Numbered from the stretch's first letter, positions 9,028 to 18,387 are shown. The stretch is 64,000 bases of DNA from Cyanobium gracile PCC 6307 (GCF_000316515.1 NC_019675.1:1265964-1329963); one strand, 5' to 3'. Made by a program: numbers and translations. Notes: generated by a model not told the origin, from the sequence alone.

Positions 9028-10109
9028 CTATGGAAGCAGTCGAGATACAAAGCCTCATACAAGATGGGCTCTTACCGGATCTGAGGATGGCTCACATCCG
9101 AGTAGATGACGGGTTGTTAGTTATAAAAGATAAAGTGCCATTTCGTGTTTTCAGGGATTGCTCATATGACGAATGTTCAAACCTAGATATTTGTGATTCG
9201 AGCGGCTCGGTGATAGGCATGCTGCTTGGCACTCGCTCTTTAGGCCCTGTCAATGTTCGTGCGCTTACAGAATGGCAGCTGGCAGCTTACTTGCTAGAGC
9301 GAGAATACGTTGAATTCGACCAACCTATTCCTTTCGCTTTTGATTACGTTGTCATAGATTCATCGCGAGTTAATGACTATCAGAGAAAAATGAAGGACAG
9401 CAGTGAAATCTGGGGATCCTATTCCCACGTGAATACCAACTCCCGGTCTTCGGCTATAAGGCAGTGTCAATCAATTACTGCCATCCAAGGCATGAGGCTA
9501 CCTACACCTTTTCATAAGGTAGCCCTTGAGCGAGCTGTTCAGGCATCGCATCCCTTTGAAAGATATTTGAAGTACTATCATGAGCTGGAACTGCTGTTTG
9601 ATTGGATTGTCGTAAAAAAGATTCAAGCTCTTCAGAATGATTTGCAAGGCGCTGCCAAGCTTATTTCTTCATACCAGAGTGGCGACTTGCCTCGACTCAA
9701 AGACTTGATTCTCACTTACTGCAACGATGCCCCGAAAGTGCATTCCCTTCTTGCAAATATTTTAGATTATAGGATTACCGGAGCAAAGATTTTTCAGGAC
9801 TATGGCAAGGAGGGAAACCCCCTGAAGGACTCCTGGAGTGATATGTGTACCGATCTAGGCAAGGGCTACTTCTTGAATCCACCCACAAAAGGAATGCCAA
9901 AGAATCAAGACAAATACGATAAGATTATTCTGGAGTCTGCTGCATACTGGATTTTTCGGATTAGGTGTTGCATCGCGCATCATCGAATCGGAGAGTATTT
10001 GCTTTCACAGAATGACGATGAGTTTGTAATTGAGTTTGGAGAACGATTGCTACTAGGAACAATAGGCATCATCCTTGAAAACCCTGACCTTCATGGAATG
10101 ATGGAATAA
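9024..10109 (+). CDS. Unrecognised protein with HEPN-like RNase motif, partner of DGQR protein
   Basis: Protein of 361 residues from GTG 9024; ATG 9030 is an alternative. I recognise no whole-length family. Residues 307-325 contain AYWIFRIRCCIAHHRIGEY, matching the R-x4-H motif of HEPN domains (R314, H319), set in a hydrophobic helix near the C-terminus with a further helix after it, as HEPN folds usually are. Residues 170-260 are predicted helical. HEPN proteins are often metal-independent RNases in toxin-antitoxin and abortive-infection systems. The tight coupling to the DGQR gene and the location inside DISARM suggest an RNA-cleaving effector, but that function is inferred from one motif. 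Base composition is AT-rich like its partner. Confidence 0.6.
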   Translation: MTMEAVEIQSLIQDGLLPDLRMAHIRVDDGLLVIKDKVPFRVFRDCSYDECSNLDICDSSGSVIGMLLGTRSLGPVNVRALTEWQLAAYLLEREYVEFDQPIPFAFDYVVIDSSRVNDYQRKMKDSSEIWGSYSHVNTNSRSSAIRQCQSITAIQGMRLPTPFHKVALERAVQASHPFERYLKYYHELELLFDWIVVKKIQALQNDLQGAAKLISSYQSGDLPRLKDLILTYCNDAPKVHSLLANILDYRITGAKIFQDYGKEGNPLKDSWSDMCTDLGKGYFLNPPTKGMPKNQDKYDKIILESAAYWIFRIRCCIAHHRIGEYLLSQNDDEFVIEFGERLLLGTIGIILENPDLHGMME

Positions 10110-10129
10110 TGAGAAGTCAGGTTTCCTTG

Positions 10130-10143
10130 TTTGGCGGGCTGGT
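10130..10143 (-). repeat. Right copy of 14-bp inverted repeat bracketing the DGQR/HEPN cassette
   Basis: TTTGGCGGGCTGGT is the exact reverse complement of 7631-7644. It lies 21 bp after the stop of the HEPN-like gene, close to the point where composition returns to GC-rich at the Fic gene. The segment 10144-10285 between it and the Fic stop holds no gene that I can see. Confidence 0.75.
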
Positions 10144-10285
10144 CAAACACCCAGACATATTACAGGGATAAACTAAATGCTGTCCACTGATGTTCAATTC
10201 CCGTGATGAAATGCAATGCCAATTAAATGCTTTCAACACTGCCGCTCATGCTAGATCTCCCAACCAAATAGACCGATATCCCGAA

Positions 10286-11617
10286 TCAATCCGGCACCCG
10301 CGCCGCCAGATCCTCGGGTACTCGGAAGATCTCCCGCCGTCCGTCCTTACCTGCCATCAGGAGCCCTTGGGCAGCCAGCTTCTGCAGATCGCTGCGGGCG
10401 GTCTGATGACTCACCCCATGGCTGTTCTGGTGCGAGAGCACCGTGTAGCGGAAGCCGGAATGCCGAAGGGCATGCCGCAGCAGGGCCAGTTGGCGGTGGT
10501 TCAGACCGTCCATTCCCTCCAGCCGCTGCTGCAGGGCCCCCACCTCACCGGCCTTTCGTTCCAGGTAGGCATGCAGATTGGCGATGGCCTGCTGAATCAC
10601 CTTCACCTGGGCCAGCAGGAAATAGGTGAGGTCGTTGTCGTCGCTCTCGCTTAGGAGAAACGAGCGCTCATACTGCCCCCTGGCCTTGTTGATCACCGAG
10701 GAGATCGAGACGAACTCGAACAGCCAGTAGCCCTGATGCAGCATCGCCCAGTAGAAGAGCGCCCGGGCGGTTCGGCCGTTGCCATCGCAGAAGGGGTGGT
10801 CGTAAGCCAGCCAGAAGTGCAGGGCGATGGCCCGCACCACTGGGTGGATGAACACCTTCGGGGTCTCGCCGTTGGCAAAGCGGCAAAGTTCTGCCAGCCG
10901 CTGCGGCAGCTCCTCAGCCGGTGGCGGCACATGGAACACGGTGCCGTAGGCGTCATCCACCACCACCTCCTTTACGGCTGGGCGCAGCCGGCCGGCATCG
11001 GCCGGGTCATCCAGCGTGTCCTCGCTCACCAGCCGGTGCAGATCCAGCACCAGCTGCGGTGTCAGCGGCTGCTTCCGCAGCTCCTGGATGCGCTGCATCG
11101 TCAGGAAGTTGTTGAGGATCATCCGCTCGGAGCGGTCGCGGGGCGGCCGCCGGCTGCGGATCATCGCTTTGGCCACATCCCGCGTCGTGGCAGCACCTTC
11201 CATCTGCGAGGAGGTGATCGCCTCCTCCATCAGCGAACTCAGCAGGTAGCGATCCCGGGTGGAGCGGGTGTTGACGGCCTCGGGAGCCACCACGCTGGCA
11301 CCGGCCTGCATGTCGATCTGATGCAGGCCCTGAAGCAGCACAGGCGGTTGTGAGAACCAGAAGGCCTGTCCGTCACTCGCCAGAAGCGGCAAGGGGGTGG
11401 GCCGGCGCGAGAGCTTCTCGGCCAGCCACCACTGTTCATGGCTCAGCCCCTCCGGCGGCGGGCGATGGCGCAGCTCATCCCAGTGCAGGTAGTGATCTCC
11501 ATCCGCCGCGGTGGCCAGGCGGGAGAGCATCGGCAGCGTCTCCTCCAGTCCCCCGCTGCGCTGCAGCATCTCCTGGAGAGAAGGGGGCTTGCGGGGCAGC
11601 CGGGTGGACAAGTGCAA
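10286..11617 (-). CDS. Fic-domain AMP-transferase with N-terminal inhibitory motif and C-terminal wHTH
   Basis: Protein of 443 residues. Fic enzymes transfer AMP or a related group to target proteins. The active-site loop HPFCDGNGRTAR is complete at residues 274-285. An inhibitory-helix motif, SSQMEG, at 136-141 matches (S/T)xxxE(G/N), so this looks like a self-inhibited class II Fic protein. The C-terminal 80 residues (LNHRQLALLRHAL onward) look like a winged helix that could bind DNA. The best start is TTG 11617, because an in-frame stop lies just upstream. It faces away from drmA across about 107 bp and interrupts the DISARM gene order on the opposite strand. Its composition matches the GC-rich DISARM genes, unlike the cassette beside it. 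Confidence 0.85.
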   Translation of the reverse strand: MHLSTRLPRKPPSLQEMLQRSGGLEETLPMLSRLATAADGDHYLHWDELRHRPPPEGLSHEQWWLAEKLSRRPTPLPLLASDGQAFWFSQPPVLLQGLHQIDMQAGASVVAPEAVNTRSTRDRYLLSSLMEEAITSSQMEGAATTRDVAKAMIRSRRPPRDRSERMILNNFLTMQRIQELRKQPLTPQLVLDLHRLVSEDTLDDPADAGRLRPAVKEVVVDDAYGTVFHVPPPAEELPQRLAELCRFANGETPKVFIHPVVRAIALHFWLAYDHPFCDGNGRTARALFYWAMLHQGYWLFEFVSISSVINKARGQYERSFLLSESDDNDLTYFLLAQVKVIQQAIANLHAYLERKAGEVGALQQRLEGMDGLNHRQLALLRHALRHSGFRYTVLSHQNSHGVSHQTARSDLQKLAAQGLLMAGKDGRREIFRVPEDLAARVPD

Positions 11618-11724
11618 TGAACTTCAAACTTGCTTCAAATTAGAAGATGGTTTGGCTTTGCGCTCGGAGGGCCGTCTCCAGGCCAGTCGCGGTGGTTTCC
11701 TGCCATCCTGGCCAGAATCGAGCG
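11618..11724. promoter_or_regulatory. Divergent promoter region between fic and drmA with CTTCAAA direct repeats
   Basis: This short AT-rich divergent spacer must hold promoters for both fic and drmA. CTTCAAA occurs at 11622-11628 and again at 11633-11639, 11 bp apart, about one helical turn, as expected for an operator. It overlaps the likely fic transcript leader. The Fic protein's winged helix makes autoregulation plausible, but that is inference. I cannot assign -10 and -35 boxes with confidence. Confidence 0.4.
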
Positions 11725-14700
11725 ATGGTCACCTCCGCCGAGATTCGTCAGCAGCTCGTCGCTGCCCTGCGTAGTGACCTGATCGGCCCCGGTTGGGATG
11801 AGGTGGCCCGGCGCCATGAGCACCTCAGCCAGCCGCCCTCGGTCTGGTACACGACGGGCTTCCTGGTGCCGCATGTGTTCCAGCAGGAGGCGGAACGACA
11901 GACCCCCGATCAGCAGCTGAGCTTCGCGGATTTGGGCGGGGAAGACGACAGCAACGACGCCGCCAACCGGCTGGAGAAGAAGGAGCGCGACGAGGATGCC
12001 AACGATTCCCTCGATCAGGCGAACAAGCGCCGCAGCTGGTTCCCCTCCTCCCTGGGGATGAGCTTCATCCTGGAGCGTGGCTCCACGCTGGAGGCCTTGG
12101 TGAGCTGGGGCGACTACAGCCCGCCGGCCGATGGGGATGAGGCTCGGCTCTGGCTGCGCACGCCCCAGCGAGTGCAGAAGACCCTCACGATCACTGGCCA
12201 CGGCAGCAGCGATGACATCCCCCTGGAGGCCAACCCCGCGGGCCTATGCCTGCGCTGGATCGCCCGGCCGGCCCCCAGGAAGCTCGGCTACCCCAGCGAT
12301 CAGCTCTCGGTGTCGCTGTTCCTGCTCAACAAACGCGAGCCACCCAAGGCCGACCAGATCCGCTACCGCGACCCCCTCACAGCCTTCCAGGCGGAGCTGC
12401 GCCTCCATTGCGCCCGGGGCTTCCCGCCTCGCCGGGACGCCCTGCAGAACGCCGCCAATCAGGACAACGACGAAGCCCTGGCGGCTCTGCAGTACCGCCG
12501 CGACTTCTGCTTCGCCAGCGGCCACAACGTGGCCGTGATCGCGGCGGGCATCGAGCCCGAGCAGCCCGATCGCGCCCTCACCCTCACCACCACCTGGCTG
12601 CCGACCGCCGAAGTGATGCGGGTGCTGCCAGAGCCTCCGGCGGTGGCATCCAATGTGCCGATGAACATGGAGGCCCTGGCCGACCTGGCCCAGAGCGAGC
12701 AGATCATCGGCAAGCTTCAGCCGATGGTGAAGGCCTACCGGCACTGGATCGCACGCCAGCCGGGCCATCCCATCGAGGATCCTGTCCTCAACGAAACGGC
12801 CAAGAACCTCTGCAGTCAGGCCCAGGACTGCGCCGATCGCATCGAGGCCGGCATCCAGCTGCTCGCCGATCCGCTGGTGCGCGAGGCCTTCCGCACCATG
12901 AACGTGGTGATGGCCCGCGCCCAGCGGCAGCGATCCGCCTTCAGCGCCAAGGTGCCCCCCGATCAGATCGGCAAGGCCAGCGGCACCCGGACGCCGAGCT
13001 GGCGCTTCTTCCAGCTGGCGTTCGTGTTGATGAACCTGCCCGGGCTGGCGCAGCCACTGTCCGAACGGGGGCGGGTCGATCGCGAGACGGTGGAGCTGCT
13101 GTTCTTCCCCACCGGCGGCGGCAAGACGGAGGCCTACCTGGGCCTGGCCGCCTTCACCTTGGTGCATCGGCGTCTTGCCCACCCCGGCATCGAATCGGCA
13201 GGTGTGACGGTGCTGATGCGTTACACCCTGCGCCTGCTCACGCTGGATCAGCTGGGCCGCGCCGCCACGCTGATCTCCGCCCTGGAGCTGGAGCGGCTGG
13301 AGCGGGCCAAGGCTGGCCATCGCTACCTGCTGGGCGAATGGCCCTTTGAGATCGGCATGTGGGTCGGCAAGGCCGCCACGCCCAACGTGCTCGGCGGCCC
13401 CGGCGACAGCGACCAGAACTCCACCCACGCTCTGCTCACCAAGTGGAAGGCAGGCAAGCGCGACCGGCCGATCCCGATCGAAACCTGCCCCTGGTGCAAC
13501 AGGCCGCTGCAGCCCGACGGCTTCCATCTTCTGCCGCCGAAGAAGCCGGAGCGGATGGAGATCTACTGCCGCGAGTCTCGGCAGCCGGAGGCCCGCCAGG
13601 AATTCGCCCACATGGGGCCCTGCCCGTTCCAGAAGGGGGTGCCTTTGCCGGTGCTGGCCGTGGACGAACAGATCTACCGGCGCCTGCCCTGCTTCCTGAT
13701 CTCCACGATCGACAAGTTCGCAGCGCTCCCCTGGGTGGGGCGGACCTCGGCCCTGTTCGGCAACGTCACCCACGTCCAGTTGCCCAGCGCCACTGGGTTG
13801 GCCGGCTTCTGGGGCCCTGCAGAGAAGGCCGCAGGCCTGACGATCCCCCACGGCCGCCTGCTGCCGCCCGAGCTGGTGATTCAGGACGAACTGCATCTGA
13901 TCAGCGGCCCGCTCGGCACCCTTGCCGGGCTGTACGAGACCGTGATCGAGCGGCTGATGCGGCCGACACCCGAATCGCCGCCACCCAAGATCGTGGCTTC
14001 CACCGCAACGGTCCGCCGTGCAGAGGCCCAGATCAAGGCCCTGTTCGGTCGCGCTCAGGCTCGGGTGTTTCCACCGCCGGGGCCGGAGCGGGAGGACAAC
14101 TTCTTCTCCCGCACGATTCCCGACTCCAACCAGGCCCGCCTCTACGTGGGTCTGTCGGCCCCCGGCCGCAATCTCAAGGGCGTGCTGCTGCGCAGCTACC
14201 TGGGCCTGATGGCCGCAGCCCAGAAGGCCTGGGACGACAACAGGGGCCTGGGCGCCAAAAACCCTGCCGACCCTTACATGACCCTGCTGGGTTACTTCTC
14301 CAACCTCAAGGAGCTGGGTGTCACCCGCAGCATCCTGGAGGATGAACTCGGTGCCCAGCTCGAAGCCTTCGCCACCAACCGGGCCCTGCCGATGGAGGGA
14401 GTCGAGAATCCCTTCGCCAGCCGCAAGCGGCCGGAGATGCCGGAGGAGCTGACCTCACGGGTGAGCACAGCGCGGATCAGCGCCACCAAGGATCGGCTGT
14501 CGAAGCCTTACGTCGACAAGGAGCGGCTCGATGTGGCCCTGGCCACCAACATGATCTCGGTGGGTCTGGACATCGCCCGCCTGGGCCTGATGGTGGTGCT
14601 CAACCAACCCAAGACCGCAGCCGAGTACATCCAGGCCACCAGCCGGGTCGGGCGTCAGTTGAGCGCAAACCCCGACGAGAACAAGCCGGGCCTGGTGCTG

Positions 14701-15270
14701 GTGCTGCTCAACCCCAACCGGCCCCGGGATCGCTCGCACTTCGAGCTGTTTCCCTACTGGCACCAGACCTTCTACCGGCATGTGGAGGCCACCAGCTGCA
14801 CGCCCTTTGCCAGCCGAGCCCTCGATCGCGGCCTGCCTGGCGTGGTGGTGGCCTTGGCACGCCACAGCGAGCCGCAACTGGCCCCACCCAAGGGGGCGAT
14901 GGCCGCCGACACGCTGCAACGGATCAAGGATCAGATCGCCGAGGCTCTGCAGAGCCGCTGCATCGCCACCGGTGCCGCTGACGACGGCCACAGCCAGCTG
15001 CTGCCCACGGAGGTGCGTGCCCAGGTGATCGATCTGATGGAGGCCTGGTGGAAGCTCACCCAGCAACCCGAGGCCAAGCTGCAGTATTGGACCTACGAGG
15101 ACAAAGGCTCCGGAGCCGGCCTGCTGCACACTCCACTGGATACCGATGCCCTGTACACCGGCGAGGGCTACAGGCAGTTCACCACCAACTGGAGCCTGCG
15201 GGATGTGGAGCCCGTGGCACCGATTCGGTTGGTGAACTTCCGCGAGGAGATCACCGCCGACGAGGACTGA
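11725..15270 (+). CDS. drmA: DISARM helicase DrmA
   Basis: Superfamily 2 helicase-like core DISARM protein. It has a Walker A motif FPTGGGKT at residues 461-468, a DExH-type box QDELH at 720-724, and C-terminal helicase motifs near 945 and QATSRVGR near 970-977. A CPWC pair near residue 588 with further Cys downstream suggests a zinc site inserted in the helicase. The frame is open from ATG 11647, but ATG 11725 (MVTSAEIRQQLV) is preferred because DrmA proteins start in this way and the extra 26 residues lie in the promoter region; it gives 1181 residues. Together with DrmB it is the conserved DISARM core that recognises unmodified or incoming DNA. The stop is 8 bp before drmB. Confidence 0.92.
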   Translation: MVTSAEIRQQLVAALRSDLIGPGWDEVARRHEHLSQPPSVWYTTGFLVPHVFQQEAERQTPDQQLSFADLGGEDDSNDAANRLEKKERDEDANDSLDQANKRRSWFPSSLGMSFILERGSTLEALVSWGDYSPPADGDEARLWLRTPQRVQKTLTITGHGSSDDIPLEANPAGLCLRWIARPAPRKLGYPSDQLSVSLFLLNKREPPKADQIRYRDPLTAFQAELRLHCARGFPPRRDALQNAANQDNDEALAALQYRRDFCFASGHNVAVIAAGIEPEQPDRALTLTTTWLPTAEVMRVLPEPPAVASNVPMNMEALADLAQSEQIIGKLQPMVKAYRHWIARQPGHPIEDPVLNETAKNLCSQAQDCADRIEAGIQLLADPLVREAFRTMNVVMARAQRQRSAFSAKVPPDQIGKASGTRTPSWRFFQLAFVLMNLPGLAQPLSERGRVDRETVELLFFPTGGGKTEAYLGLAAFTLVHRRLAHPGIESAGVTVLMRYTLRLLTLDQLGRAATLISALELERLERAKAGHRYLLGEWPFEIGMWVGKAATPNVLGGPGDSDQNSTHALLTKWKAGKRDRPIPIETCPWCNRPLQPDGFHLLPPKKPERMEIYCRESRQPEARQEFAHMGPCPFQKGVPLPVLAVDEQIYRRLPCFLISTIDKFAALPWVGRTSALFGNVTHVQLPSATGLAGFWGPAEKAAGLTIPHGRLLPPELVIQDELHLISGPLGTLAGLYETVIERLMRPTPESPPPKIVASTATVRRAEAQIKALFGRAQARVFPPPGPEREDNFFSRTIPDSNQARLYVGLSAPGRNLKGVLLRSYLGLMAAAQKAWDDNRGLGAKNPADPYMTLLGYFSNLKELGVTRSILEDELGAQLEAFATNRALPMEGVENPFASRKRPEMPEELTSRVSTARISATKDRLSKPYVDKERLDVALATNMISVGLDIARLGLMVVLNQPKTAAEYIQATSRVGRQLSANPDENKPGLVLVLLNPNRPRDRSHFELFPYWHQTFYRHVEATSCTPFASRALDRGLPGVVVALARHSEPQLAPPKGAMAADTLQRIKDQIAEALQSRCIATGAADDGHSQLLPTEVRAQVIDLMEAWWKLTQQPEAKLQYWTYEDKGSGAGLLHTPLDTDALYTGEGYRQFTTNWSLRDVEPVAPIRLVNFREEITADED

Positions 15271-15278
15271 CCTGAACC

Positions 15279-17192
15279 ATGCCACCCAGCACGCGCCGCA
15301 AGACCGCACCGCCACCACTCGGGGAAGCCCGCCAGAGCCAGGTGCTGCAGCTCTACGGCCCTGGGGCGATGGTGGATCTGCCGGACTACGCCGTGCTGAT
15401 CGGCGGCCTCGACTTCTGGAACGATCGCGGCTGTGACCCGATCCATGAACCCCGGTTGCTCCGGCTGGCGCGGCAGGCCACGGGGGCAGCACGGGTGGAT
15501 CTGCGCACACCGCCCAAGGAGGTGGATCCACTACGGAACATCAGCGGTTCGATCAAGGCTCTGCGTTTCCCCGAGTGGTCGGTGGTGCAAAAAAAGATCC
15601 CCGATCGGCAGGCCTTCGGCATCGTCTGCCGCACCCGTTTGCTGGTGCACTACAACGACAGTTGCATCAAGGACTGGAAGAAATTCAAGGACGACGAGGG
15701 CGAGCATCCGCTGGTGCCGGTACGTTTCGTGATGGCCTGTCCCCACGGCCACCTGAGCGACATCCGTTGGCGTGACTTCTGCTTCAACCAGTTCGGTTGC
15801 AAGAACGATGAGCGCCTCTATCTGCTGGAGGCAGGGACCGGCAACGACTTCACCCAGATCTTCGTGCAGTCGGAGAGCGGTGTGACGCGAAAGCTGGCCG
15901 ATGCTCTGATCCCGGAAACCAAGGCGCTGGGCACCTGCCAGGGACACACGCCCTGGCTCGGTCGGTACAGCCGGGATCCCGAGCGCTGCCTCACCGATGG
16001 TGAGCCCACGCAGAGCCGGCTGCTGGTGCGCTCCGCCACCAACGCCTACTTCAGCGAGACGATCTCGGTGATCTCCCTTCCGGAGGAAGCCGGTGGCCTG
16101 GCCAAGCGGGTCACCGAACTGAAGGACGAACTGGCGGGGATCGAAGCCGAGGCTGACATCGCCATGGCTCTGAAGTTCAACCCCAGGCTCAAGAGCGCTT
16201 TCGCGGGGGTGGAGCCAGCCGCCCTCTGGCAGGCCATCGAAGCCCAGAGGGGTGGCAGTGGTGGCGACGTGCCCCAACCGAAGGATGAGGAACTGCGGCT
16301 GTTGGTCGGCCCGATGGATGGGGTCTCCAGCTCCGCCGAAGACAGCCTGTTCGAGGCCTCAGTCTGGTCACCGGCAGGTGCACCGGCCTGGTTCCGGAAG
16401 GCCATCCGCCGAGTGCTGCTGATCCGGCGGTTGCGGGAGGTGCAGGCCTTGGTGGGCTTCACCCGCTTCACGGCCCGGACCAGCAGCCTGGGGGGCCTGC
16501 CGATCGACACCACCAAGACGAACCACCGTGCTCCGCTGGCCAACGACCTGCGCTGGCTGCCGGCCTGTGAGAACAAGGGCGAAGGCATCTTCATCGAGTT
16601 CGACCCCGCCACCATCAAGGCCTGGGCCGCCAGTGATGCCGTGGCCAGCCGCGCCGCCCAGTTCAGCAAGGCGTTCGAGAACGACTGGCTGAAGTCACGG
16701 GGACTCGACAGCGAGCAATTCCCCTTCCCGGGTGCTCCCTACATCCTCTTGCACAGCTTCAGCCATCTGCTGATCACCGAGATGGCTCTGGAGTGCGGCT
16801 ATGGCGTCAGCTCGATCCGCGAGCGGATCTATGCGAACCCCGACATCGGCTACGGCATCCTGCTGCTCACCAGCACCTCAGGCTCTGAGGGCTCCCTGGG
16901 AGGTCTGGTGGATGCCGGCAAGCGGATCGTGACCTACCTGGAGCGGGCCTTCGAGCGAGGCCAGCTCTGCAGCAACGACCCCTTCTGCTCCGAGCACGAC
17001 CCCAACCACCCCTTCGACATCCGCCCCACCCATGGCGCCGCCTGCCATGGGTGCGAGCTGATCGCCGAGACCTCCTGCGAGCAACGCAATGAGTTCCTCG
17101 ATCGGGCCCTGGTGAGTCGCACCGTGTCGGTCCACGACGAAAAAGACGACCCCAGCTTCTGGAGTTTCATCAACTCCGGGTCCTCCGGATGA
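15279..17192 (+). CDS. drmB: DISARM DUF1998 protein DrmB
   Basis: DUF1998-type protein of 637 residues, the partner of DrmA. The diagnostic C-terminal part has HSFSHLLITEMALECGYG followed by a Cys-rich tail (CSNDPFC, then CHGC and a further Cys at about residues 565-600), consistent with zinc or metal binding. ATG 15279 follows drmA by 8 bp. The stop overlaps the drmC start by 4 bp (ATGA). The family is known only as a DISARM and helicase-associated component; its biochemical role is established as part of a DrmA-DrmB DNA-binding complex. Confidence 0.92.
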   Translation: MPPSTRRKTAPPPLGEARQSQVLQLYGPGAMVDLPDYAVLIGGLDFWNDRGCDPIHEPRLLRLARQATGAARVDLRTPPKEVDPLRNISGSIKALRFPEWSVVQKKIPDRQAFGIVCRTRLLVHYNDSCIKDWKKFKDDEGEHPLVPVRFVMACPHGHLSDIRWRDFCFNQFGCKNDERLYLLEAGTGNDFTQIFVQSESGVTRKLADALIPETKALGTCQGHTPWLGRYSRDPERCLTDGEPTQSRLLVRSATNAYFSETISVISLPEEAGGLAKRVTELKDELAGIEAEADIAMALKFNPRLKSAFAGVEPAALWQAIEAQRGGSGGDVPQPKDEELRLLVGPMDGVSSSAEDSLFEASVWSPAGAPAWFRKAIRRVLLIRRLREVQALVGFTRFTARTSSLGGLPIDTTKTNHRAPLANDLRWLPACENKGEGIFIEFDPATIKAWAASDAVASRAAQFSKAFENDWLKSRGLDSEQFPFPGAPYILLHSFSHLLITEMALECGYGVSSIRERIYANPDIGYGILLLTSTSGSEGSLGGLVDAGKRIVTYLERAFERGQLCSNDPFCSEHDPNHPFDIRPTHGAACHGCELIAETSCEQRNEFLDRALVSRTVSVHDEKDDPSFWSFINSGSSG

Positions 17193-17974
17193 GCCTCTCG
17201 CTGCCGGCCCAGACCCTGCGCAGTGTGGCCGCCTCCCTACGGCAGCTCAGCTATGTGCCCACCAGCTGGCAGGCCCTGCTGGGGGGCCAGAGCCAGCAGA
17301 TCCGCGAGCAGCTGGAACCCTTGCTGGTGGAGATGGTGCGCGAGGGCGCCCACCCCAAACTGCTGGCCCTGGTCCTGGAGCGGTTGGCGGATGCCCAGCA
17401 GGAACGCCAACGCGAACGAGATGCCTGGAGCTTCGTCTGGTCGGGGCCAGAGCCCCTCCATGCCAGAACGGCCGACACCTTCGCGACGGTGGACCAGCTG
17501 ATCCGGGAGGCACGATCCAGCCTGATCATCGCCACCTACAACATCGGCCTCTCCGCAGGCTTCAGGGAGCTGCTGGAATCGATTGCAGAGCGCCTCGCAG
17601 ATGGACGGCTGCAACGGGTGCAGTTGTTCTTCCATCCAGTGCAGATCGAGGGCCGGCTGGGATCCGATCCTCTTAGAGAGATCCGCCGCTGGTTCCACAC
17701 GGAGGTGTGGCCTTGGCCCGCCAAACCCCTGGCCTACATCGATCGCCGTCTGCTGGCCGGTACCAGCGAACGTTGCCACCAGCACGCCAAGGTCGTTGTC
17801 GCCGATGCAGGCACCGATCGCGCGCGCGCCTTGGTGACCAGCGCCAACTTCAGTGAAACCGCTCAGCGACACAACTTCGAAGCTGGCTGGCTGGCACGGG
17901 AACCCTGGCGCGCCAACCAGGTGAGCGATCACCTGCAGCAGATGGTGGCGGAAGGGTTCTTTCTGATGCTCTGA
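17189..17974 (+). CDS. drmC: DISARM phospholipase D-like protein DrmC
   Basis: Protein of 261 residues with a single PLD-type HKD motif, H199-x-K201-x4-D206, followed by SANFSE with N220. One HKD motif per chain suggests it works as a dimer, as in PLD-family nucleases. DrmC is the nuclease-like accessory subunit of DISARM. It overlaps drmB by 4 bp and is the last gene of the drmABC unit. Length and motif spacing look intact. Confidence 0.9.
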   Translation: MSLSLPAQTLRSVAASLRQLSYVPTSWQALLGGQSQQIREQLEPLLVEMVREGAHPKLLALVLERLADAQQERQRERDAWSFVWSGPEPLHARTADTFATVDQLIREARSSLIIATYNIGLSAGFRELLESIAERLADGRLQRVQLFFHPVQIEGRLGSDPLREIRRWFHTEVWPWPAKPLAYIDRRLLAGTSERCHQHAKVVVADAGTDRARALVTSANFSETAQRHNFEAGWLAREPWRANQVSDHLQQMVAEGFFLML

Positions 17975-18387
17975 GTTACCACCTCTTTCGCCTGAGGGAA
18001 TGGGAAGCCCTTCGTGCGCGCGAAAAAATGCCCCAAAAATCCGGGAGGGCCTTCCTACTAGGGCTGCTGAAATCTCCCCTCCCAAAAAAAGCCCTAGGGA
18101 GGGTGGCTGACCAGGCAGGCCAGTCAACAAGCGCTTATTGACCCTCATTCTCAATAGCGCGCTCGTGTGAATCGGTCCCGTGCACAGGCTGGACTACCTT
18201 CCATGCCGCCCCGACTAAACAGGCTGGCGGATATCCGCAAGGGCCAGGCACCTGCTGTAACAAGGACTCTCCATGCTCTGGCACCTATCCAAACAGACTG
18301 CACCCCAAGGGACACCCCATCGATAACGCAGTCTCAATGACTTGGTGAACAGGCTCGGTCAGCCTGCGTCAGCCTAGGCGAGGGGAA
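17975..18387. other. Non-coding stretch after drmC with inverted repeats
   Basis: No convincing gene. CTAGGGCT (18058-18065) and AGCCCTAG (18090-18097) form an 8-bp inverted repeat around an A-rich loop and may terminate the drm transcript. A near-palindrome centred on AAGCGCTT lies at 18124-18141, followed by CTCATTCTCAAT, which loosely resembles a Fur-type site, with no gene placed to use it. GAGGGGA at 18380-18386 is the likely ribosome-binding site of the following gene. Confidence 0.4.

Noticed and set aside
12244-13896. Long minus-strand open frame of 550 codons opposite drmA
   Set aside because: It is an antisense shadow of a high-GC gene; drmA has clear helicase motifs and normal codon positions on the plus strand.
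18141-18160. Fur-like site CTCATTCTCAAT
   Set aside because: Only a partial match to the consensus and no gene starts within a useful distance.
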